In this document: one piece after another, positions 6,161 to 10,752 of the stretch
Position numbering within the stretch: position 1 is the stretch's first letter
Layout of the letters: every line of letters starts with the position of its first letter
Assembly (NCBI GenBank): GCA_001780825.1
Contig: MFIX01000254.1
Span: 1-10,752, forward strand
Direction: 5' to 3'
Length of the DNA stretch: 10,752 nucleotides
From: Candidatus Glassbacteria bacterium RIFCSPLOWO2_12_FULL_58_11
Lineage (GTDB): Bacteria > Gemmatimonadota > Glassbacteria > GWA2-58-10
The notes under the pieces: model-generated
Database searches by the model: none
Told to the model about the DNA's origin: nothing
What the model saw: only the letters and a program-made list of their open reading frames with translations
Position numbers and translations under genes: made by a program

Positions 6161-7792
6161 ATGCTGGTGGATAATAAGCTGTATTATGGCGACAACCTGG
6201 AAATATTGCAGAAGTACGTCGAGGATGAATCGGTTGATCTGATTTATCTCGATCCGCCGTTTAATTCCAACCAGGACTACAACGTTCTATTTTCCGAGAA
6301 AAATGGTTCCCAGGCCGCCTCGCAGATCAAGGCCTTCGAGGATACCTGGCGCTGGGACCAGGCCGCGGTTGAGGCTTTCCAGAATGTTGTCGAGAATGGG
6401 CCGGAAAAGGTGGCTCTGGCGATGCAAGCTTTCCGTCAGATGCTTGGCGCGAATGACATGCTGGCCTATCTGTCGATGATGGCGCCCAGGCTGGTGGAAT
6501 TGCAGCGAGTGTTAAAGGAAACCGGCAGCATCTATCTGCATTGCGACCCGACAGCCAGCCATTACCTGAAAATGCTGATGGATGCGGTATTTGGTCTGAT
6601 AAATTTCAGAAATGAAATTGTTTGGTTAAGAACGACACCGAAATCGCATATCAAGAAAAGATTTTCGAATGCGCACGATAGCATACTTTTTTATTCAAAA
6701 TCTGAAAACTCAAAATTCCATTTGACTTACCGCCCGCACGACCAGTCCTATCTTGATAAATTTTATAGGTTTACTGAGCCAGAAACTGGAAGAAGGTACA
6801 GAATCGGTGATCTCACAAATCCAAATAAGCATAGACCCAATCTGACGTATGAATTTAAAGGTGTCACCCGGGTTTGGCGCTGGACAAAAGAAAGGATGCT
6901 GAAAGCGGAGAAGGACGGCCGGATTGTTTGGGAACCTGGAAAGGTTCCAGGATACAAAAGATATTTGGATGAAATGCCGGGTACGCCGTTTACCTCTGTT
7001 TGGACGGATATCCGGCCAATTCAGTCGCAAGCTGCTGAAAGACTCGGCTATCCCACCCAAAAACCGGAAGCCCTGCTTGAAAGGATAATCAAGGCCAGCA
7101 GTAAAGAGAAAGAGGTGGTCCTCGACCCCTTCTGCGGTTGCGGGACTGCCATCGCTGTGGCGCAAAAGCTGAAAAGGAAATGGATCGGTATAGATATTAC
7201 ACACCTGGCGATTTCTCTGATGAAACACAGGCTCCATAATACCTTCGGTGAAAAAATTAAAAATAAATATGAGATTATCGGCGAGCCAGTATCCCTTCCG
7301 GATGCGGAATCCCTGGCTAAAGAGGATGCCTATCAGTTCCAGTGGTGGGCACTGAGCCTGGTGATGGCGCGACCGGTGGAGAAAAGAAAAGGCGCGGATA
7401 AAGGGATCGACGGCCGGCTGTTTTTCCATGATGACCCAAAGACACCGACCAAACAAATCGTTATCTCGGTCAAATCCGGCCATACTGGCGTGGCCCATAT
7501 CCGGGACCTGCGCGGAGTGCTGGAGCGGGAAAAAGCTGTCATCGGTGTCCTTATCACCCTGCAGGAACCCACCCGGCCCATGCGAGCGGAGGCGGCAGGG
7601 GCGGGTATATATGAGTCTCCCACCTGGCGCACCCGGCATCCGGTATTGCAGATCTTGACGATTCAGGAACTTCTGGAAGGGAAGGGAATAGATTATCCGC
7701 CGCCGTCTCAGGTTAATGTCACCTTTAAAAAGGCGAAAAAAGAAGTCGAGGTCAATAACGACCGGCAAAATGAATTAGAACTGGATCAATAG
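6161..7792 (+). CDS. Beta-class DNA methyltransferase fused to a PD-(D/E)xK/Mrr-like nuclease domain
   Basis: The 543-residue protein begins with a DNA amino-methyltransferase. Catalytic motif IV DPPF is at 31-34, the conserved GYPTQKPEALLERI at 296-309, and the S-adenosylmethionine motif I as DPFCGCG at 322-328, followed by KRKWIGIDI. Motif IV comes before motif I with a recognition region between (about 145-280), which is the beta-class order also found in type III Mod subunits. N6-adenine or N4-cytosine is the expected target; the specificity cannot be read. From about 390 onward is an Mrr-like region: QFQWWALSLV, KGADKGIDG (D417), QIVISVKSG (K438), then DLRGVLEREKAVIGVLIT. This resembles the D...(E/Q)xK core of PD-(D/E)xK nucleases, although the middle acidic or amide position is Ser436. 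One chain could therefore both modify and cut, or the nuclease-like part may only bind DNA. No separate restriction or specificity gene adjoins it. Flanking gaps and the recognition region are AT-rich, which suggests transfer. Confidence 0.88.
   Translation: MLVDNKLYYGDNLEILQKYVEDESVDLIYLDPPFNSNQDYNVLFSEKNGSQAASQIKAFEDTWRWDQAAVEAFQNVVENGPEKVALAMQAFRQMLGANDMLAYLSMMAPRLVELQRVLKETGSIYLHCDPTASHYLKMLMDAVFGLINFRNEIVWLRTTPKSHIKKRFSNAHDSILFYSKSENSKFHLTYRPHDQSYLDKFYRFTEPETGRRYRIGDLTNPNKHRPNLTYEFKGVTRVWRWTKERMLKAEKDGRIVWEPGKVPGYKRYLDEMPGTPFTSVWTDIRPIQSQAAERLGYPTQKPEALLERIIKASSKEKEVVLDPFCGCGTAIAVAQKLKRKWIGIDITHLAISLMKHRLHNTFGEKIKNKYEIIGEPVSLPDAESLAKEDAYQFQWWALSLVMARPVEKRKGADKGIDGRLFFHDDPKTPTKQIVISVKSGHTGVAHIRDLRGVLEREKAVIGVLITLQEPTRPMRAEAAGAGIYESPTWRTRHPVLQILTIQELLEGKGIDYPPPSQVNVTFKKAKKEVEVNNDRQNELELDQ
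6598..6720 (+). other. AT-rich segment inside the methyltransferase recognition region
   Basis: By hand count 6601-6720 is about 31% GC, whereas 6301-6420 in the same gene is about 61% and 6901-7020 about 50%. The drop begins around codon 147, just after the conserved HCDPT...LKMLMDAVFG block, and recovers gradually by about 6840. It falls in the stretch expected to read the DNA target. The reading frame stays intact and the encoded residues keep the family's layout (FRNEIVW, AHDSILFYSK). Confidence 0.65.
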
Positions 7793-8015
7793 CTGCCTGA
7801 ACCATTACTTTATAGTTCTCCAACAGAGTCGTAACTGCCGCAATCTATAATGGTTAATCCATTAACTTTATTAAGATTAAGATATTGCATCTGCCCTGTT
7901 GAATTGAGTTTCGTAATTCTCCTGCCTTGTATTATTTAGATAAATATTCGCTCAAGCCTCTTACTGTCCAATCGAGCCTGCTCAGGTATCATTTTTCTCT
8001 TCAGGAGGCCCCCGC
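7793..8015. other. AT-rich gap between methyltransferase and sulfatase genes
   Basis: About 36% GC over 7801-7980 by hand count, against about 65% within the sulfatase. It holds an inverted repeat TAATGG-TTAAT-CCATTA (7848-7864), AT-rich promoter-like sequence around 7899-7950 that fits no clean -35/-10 pair, and the strong sulfatase ribosome site AGGAGG (8003-8008). No supported gene and no T-tailed GC-rich terminator. Confidence 0.5.
7848..7864. repeat. Inverted repeat TAATGG-TTAAT-CCATTA
   Basis: Six-base perfect arms around five bases, in the AT-rich gap after the methyltransferase stop. ACCATTA at 7801-7807 is a further inverted copy of TAATGGT at 7848-7854. It could be an operator or weak hairpin, but AT-rich inverted repeats of this size also arise by chance. 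Confidence 0.25.
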
Positions 8016-9428
8016 ATGGATAAAATGTCGCGCCGTGATTTCACCCGCCTGGGCGCTACGCTCGCCCTCGGAACGCTCGCCTCCGGAGGCCGGGCCAGGG
8101 CCGAGTTGAGCCAGGACCGCCCCAACGTGATTTTTTTCATGAGCGATGACCAGCGCTGGGATAGCCTGAGCTGCGCTGGCAATCCTTTTTTCAAGACCCC
8201 GAACATCGACCGGATTGCCAATGAGGGCGCCTATTTCAGCAACTGCTTTGTCACCAACTCGCTCTGCGGACCCAGCCGCGCCACCTGTCTGACCGGCAAA
8301 TACTCCCACAACACGGGAGTCCGGTTCAACGAGGGGACATTCCCGCTGGAAGAGACCACTTTTCTCGAGCGCGCCCGTGACCATGGCTACCTGAGCGCTT
8401 TCGTCGGCAAGTGGCACAACAAGCCCTGGGGCCGTGACCGTAACCTCGACTACTATTTCGGTTTCCGCGGCCAGGGCGAGTATGTCGACCCCCTGATACG
8501 GGAGAACGATGGCCCCGAGAAAAAATACGAGGGCTGGGTCGAGGACATCCTGGCTGACCATACAATGGGCTTTATCCGCCGGGCCAAAGAGGCGGGCAAA
8601 CCGTTCATGCTCTGCCACTGGTTCAAGACTCCGCACCAGGGCTGCGTGCCGGCCAGGCGCCACGGGAACCTTTACAGCGACATTGACTTCCCCAAACCCC
8701 CGACTTTCAATACCAACTACCAGGGCAAGCCCAGGGCGGTCCGCGAGGCGGACATGAAAATCGGCGGGAAAGGGGAGTATTCCTATGTTCAGGACTGGAA
8801 CAAGTTTGTCCGCGACTACTACCGGGTGCTGACCGGCGTGGATGAAAATGTCGGCCGCATCCTGGACCTGCTTGATGAGCTGGGGATTGCCGAAAATACG
8901 CTGGTGATTTACACTTCGGACAATGGCTATTTCCTCGGCGAGCACGGCTTTTTCGACAAGCGGCTGATGTACGAACCCAGCCTGCGCCTGCCGCTGGTCA
9001 TGCGCTACCCCAGGGCGATCAAGCCCGGCACGCGGATCGAGCGGTTCGCGCTCAATATCGATTTCATGCCTACTCTCCTGGATTTCGCCGGGATGCCGGT
9101 CCCCAAAGAGGTGGATGGAAAAAGCCTGCGGCCCCTGCTCGGGGGCCAGCCGGTCGAGTGGCGCGAAGACTTCCTGTACGAGTACTACGAATACCCGGGC
9201 TGGCACATGGTTAGGCCGAACAAGGGCGTGCGCGACAAGCGCTGGAAATATATCGAGTACTACGACTTCCCGGACCACGAGTTCGAGCTCTACGACCTTC
9301 AGAACGACCCGCTGGAGGAGCATAATCTTTACGGCGATACAAAGTATGCCGGCGAGGTCGAGCGGCTCAAACAGCGGCTGGTGGATTTGCGCATCGAGAG
9401 CGGCGACCCGGACCTGAAATTCGAGTGA
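8016..9428 (+). CDS. Tat-exported Cys-type sulfatase (S1/alkaline phosphatase superfamily)
   Basis: The 470-residue enzyme starts with a twin-arginine signal, SRRDFTRLG (5-13), a short hydrophobic stretch and an ARA cleavage site near residue 29. It is thus folded in the cytoplasm and exported by Tat. The mature part opens with PNVIFFMSDDQRWD, where D44/D45 are calcium ligands. The sulfatase signature follows as CGPSRATCLTGKY with C84-x-P-S-R88; this cysteine must be converted to formylglycine by a maturase, none of which is in the window. Other active-site residues fit: GKWH (131-134), PH at 206-207, and SDNGYFLGEHG (301-311, D302, N303, H310) with K315. The C-terminal subdomain has the usual RDKRWKYIEYYD and FELYDLQNDPLEEHNL segments. 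It hydrolyses sulfate esters, most likely of a carbohydrate; the substrate is not predictable. AGGAGG lies 7 bases before the ATG, so translation should be strong. The context of CBM9-like and GH123-like proteins suggests glycan desulfation. Confidence 0.93.
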   Translation: MDKMSRRDFTRLGATLALGTLASGGRARAELSQDRPNVIFFMSDDQRWDSLSCAGNPFFKTPNIDRIANEGAYFSNCFVTNSLCGPSRATCLTGKYSHNTGVRFNEGTFPLEETTFLERARDHGYLSAFVGKWHNKPWGRDRNLDYYFGFRGQGEYVDPLIRENDGPEKKYEGWVEDILADHTMGFIRRAKEAGKPFMLCHWFKTPHQGCVPARRHGNLYSDIDFPKPPTFNTNYQGKPRAVREADMKIGGKGEYSYVQDWNKFVRDYYRVLTGVDENVGRILDLLDELGIAENTLVIYTSDNGYFLGEHGFFDKRLMYEPSLRLPLVMRYPRAIKPGTRIERFALNIDFMPTLLDFAGMPVPKEVDGKSLRPLLGGQPVEWREDFLYEYYEYPGWHMVRPNKGVRDKRWKYIEYYDFPDHEFELYDLQNDPLEEHNLYGDTKYAGEVERLKQRLVDLRIESGDPDLKFE

Positions 9429-9487
9429 GCGGCCCGGTTGACTGTAGTGTTACCTCAGGTCCCAAAAATACGGCCCATTGAATCGTA

Positions 9488-9509
9488 GGGGCGATTCGCG
9501 AATCGCCTC
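9488..9509. repeat. Perfect 18-base palindrome GGCGATTCGCGAATCGCC, REP-like
   Basis: Positions 9490-9507 are a perfect inverted repeat with no spacer; 9488-9509 extends it by a G-T and a G-C pair. The context GTAGGGGCGA...TCGCCTCA resembles small dispersed intergenic palindromes of the GTAGGGGCG type known in several bacterial phyla. There is no T-run, so it is not a standard terminator. It lies between the sulfatase and the CBM9-like gene. Confidence 0.6.
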
Positions 9510-9544
9510 ATTTCAAAAACTTCATCTGACATCCGGCATACCGA

Positions 9545-10752
9545 ATGGGTAGACATATTCCGGAGCGTAAAACTACGCTTAAATCTCGCAGAGCTGTTCT
9601 TATCCTGAGCGCCGCGCTGCTCCTCTTCCAGCTGCCCCTGACAGCCCAGAATGCCACCCTGCGGCTGAATCTTTCCGATCCCACCGGCTATCAGGGCTTC
9701 CGGCCGGAGACCTTTCTGATCGAGCGGACCGCAACGCTTGCTTTAGCCGGCAACCTGGAGAAACTCACCCCGCTGGGCGATTTCCTGACCCGCTCCGGGA
9801 TCAATCCTAAAAAGCTGCCGGACAAGCTGGGCATTGACGGCAACCATTACGCGCGGGCCTCGACCAGTCTCTCCGCGGCCACGGATGGCCGCCGGCTCAG
9901 GCTGCGTGTGGACTGCGAGGAGCCGTTTCCGGATAAAATGGGACGTGAGATCAGCGAGGAGTACTTCGGTGATGACCGTGTCGAGATTTTGCTCGACCTG
10001 GAACACAACCACCACGACTTTTTCCGGATCACGGTCTGGCCGGATGGCAAGAATTCGGCGGTCTGCCTTCAGACCCGCGAAAACCACCTGGCCTGGGACC
10101 GGCGCTCGGCAGAGCTAAGCGAGCGCAAGCTCGATTACCAGGTAAATGTCAGCCGCGAAAGCCGGGGCTGGAGGGCGCAGGTGGATATTGTCATCCTGGC
10201 TGGGGGGAAGCAGCCCGGGCCCTGGCGGGTACTGGGATTCAATGCGATCCGTCAGCGGGGCGTGTACGGCGATGAGGTCACCATGTGGTGCCCGGACCGC
10301 ATGCATGTCGGCGCGCCGCTCTATTTCGGCGACCTTTACCTGGGCGCTCCGCCGCTGGTGGTCTCGGAAGTCCGGCTCGGCCGGGTCTGCTGGGGCGATA
10401 ACCGGGGCGAGCTGGTCTGTGCTCCGGTCGGGAAGAATCTCGCGCTTGGGGTGGTCAGCTACAACTACAAGGGTGTCTATGAGCGCGGCAGCTTTCCTCT
10501 GGACCGCGAGCGGACCGCCTTTACTTACCGGATCGATCCGCATGAGCTGATGCACTCCTCACTGGAGCTGACTGTCGGCGGCCGGCGCTGGGGCAGCTAT
10601 GAGTTCGGCTGGAAGCGCAGCATCCTGATCACCCACCGTCCCACTGGCAGGTTCGAGGCGCCCCGGCCCGCGGCCGGAGACCCGGACTACTACTGGAAGT
10701 ACTGCCGCTACATCCTGGACCGCCTGCCGCTTTTCGAGCGCTCCGCGGATGG
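9545..10752 (+). CDS. Secreted CBM9-like carbohydrate-binding protein, C-terminus cut by window edge
   Basis: I translated this open frame by hand: 402 complete codons with no stop, running off the right edge. The N-terminus is basic (KSRR at 13-16) followed by a hydrophobic stretch (about 17-32) and LTAQNA, a Sec signal peptide with cleavage near residue 34. Residues about 100-215 read as a CBM9-like sandwich (DUF1083 type), with RLRLRVDCEEPFPDK, then EEYFGDDRVEILLDLEH (D143, D144 and E147 as the family's characteristic DDxVE) and a FRITVWPDG strand. Such domains bind polysaccharide ends or occur on uncharacterised surface glycan proteins. The remainder (215-402) is unrecognised, is rich in beta-strand-like stretches, and ends in YYWKYCRYILDRLPLFERS. 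The ATG has no good ribosome site, so the exact start is uncertain, but the signal peptide directly follows it. It is 116 bases behind the sulfatase on the same strand and is probably functionally linked. Confidence 0.7.
   Translation, partial: MGRHIPERKTTLKSRRAVLILSAALLLFQLPLTAQNATLRLNLSDPTGYQGFRPETFLIERTATLALAGNLEKLTPLGDFLTRSGINPKKLPDKLGIDGNHYARASTSLSAATDGRRLRLRVDCEEPFPDKMGREISEEYFGDDRVEILLDLEHNHHDFFRITVWPDGKNSAVCLQTRENHLAWDRRSAELSERKLDYQVNVSRESRGWRAQVDIVILAGGKQPGPWRVLGFNAIRQRGVYGDEVTMWCPDRMHVGAPLYFGDLYLGAPPLVVSEVRLGRVCWGDNRGELVCAPVGKNLALGVVSYNYKGVYERGSFPLDRERTAFTYRIDPHELMHSSLELTVGGRRWGSYEFGWKRSILITHRPTGRFEAPRPAAGDPDYYWKYCRYILDRLPLFERSAD

Noticed and set aside
6710..7768. 352-codon minus-strand open frame opposite the methyltransferase gene
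   Set aside because: It is antisense to the methyltransferase-nuclease and carries no coherent domain sequence.
8001..9323. 440-codon minus-strand open frame opposite the sulfatase gene
   Set aside because: It is antisense to an unmistakable sulfatase with all catalytic motifs. The Val/Leu/Ala-rich translation is typical of a shadow frame.
9429..9544. CRISPR or tandem-repeat signal suggested by repeated GAATCG/CGATTC words
   Set aside because: The repeats are the arms of one palindrome plus one extra GAATCG; there is no regular spacing or spacer-repeat array.

Overview
The window looks like chromosomal DNA from a Gram-negative, probably free-living and at least partly anaerobic bacterium of high GC content. 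A lipobox lipoprotein, a twin-arginine (Tat)-exported sulfatase, a DUF4091/GH123-like protein and a DUF438 protein together are reminiscent of glycan-degrading lineages of the FCB/PVC superphyla or related uncultivated phyla. No marker gene fixes the taxonomy, so this is inference only. There are eight protein genes, two of them cut by the window edges, and no tRNA, rRNA, CRISPR array or insertion sequence that I can see.

Left part (1-2154): two divergent genes of surface-glycan type. On the minus strand is a GT2 glycosyltransferase that begins at a TTG codon and runs off the left edge. On the plus strand is a WlbA/WbpB-type sugar-nucleotide 3-dehydrogenase, the oxidative step toward diacetamido-mannuronic acid sugars. 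The 360-base gap between them carries candidate divergent promoters and a compact palindrome near the presumed start of the GT2 transcript.

Middle-left (2266-4071): a two-gene minus-strand operon. A DUF438-hemerythrin-PAS protein is followed 18 bases later by a DUF1858-DUF2249 protein. Together they look like a split relative of the hemerythrin di-iron (RIC/ScdA/YtfE) architecture with a PAS sensor added, so a redox, oxygen or nitric-oxide role is plausible but unproven.

Middle-right and right (4427-10752), all on the plus strand: a DUF4091/GH123-like lipoprotein, a DNA methyltransferase fused to a PD-(D/E)xK-like nuclease domain, a Tat-exported Cys-type sulfatase, and the start of a secreted CBM9-like protein that is cut by the right edge. 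The lipoprotein, sulfatase and CBM9-like genes suggest use of sulfated or N-acetylated host, algal or sediment glycans. The methyltransferase-nuclease interrupts this set. It is flanked by AT-rich DNA, and its predicted target-recognition region is strikingly AT-rich (about 31% GC by hand count against about 60% just upstream), which suggests horizontal arrival or exchange of the specificity segment.

The strongest candidates for something unusual are the methyltransferase-nuclease fusion with its mosaic composition and atypical nuclease motif, and the DUF438/DUF1858 operon. Neither is demonstrably a new system from sequence alone.
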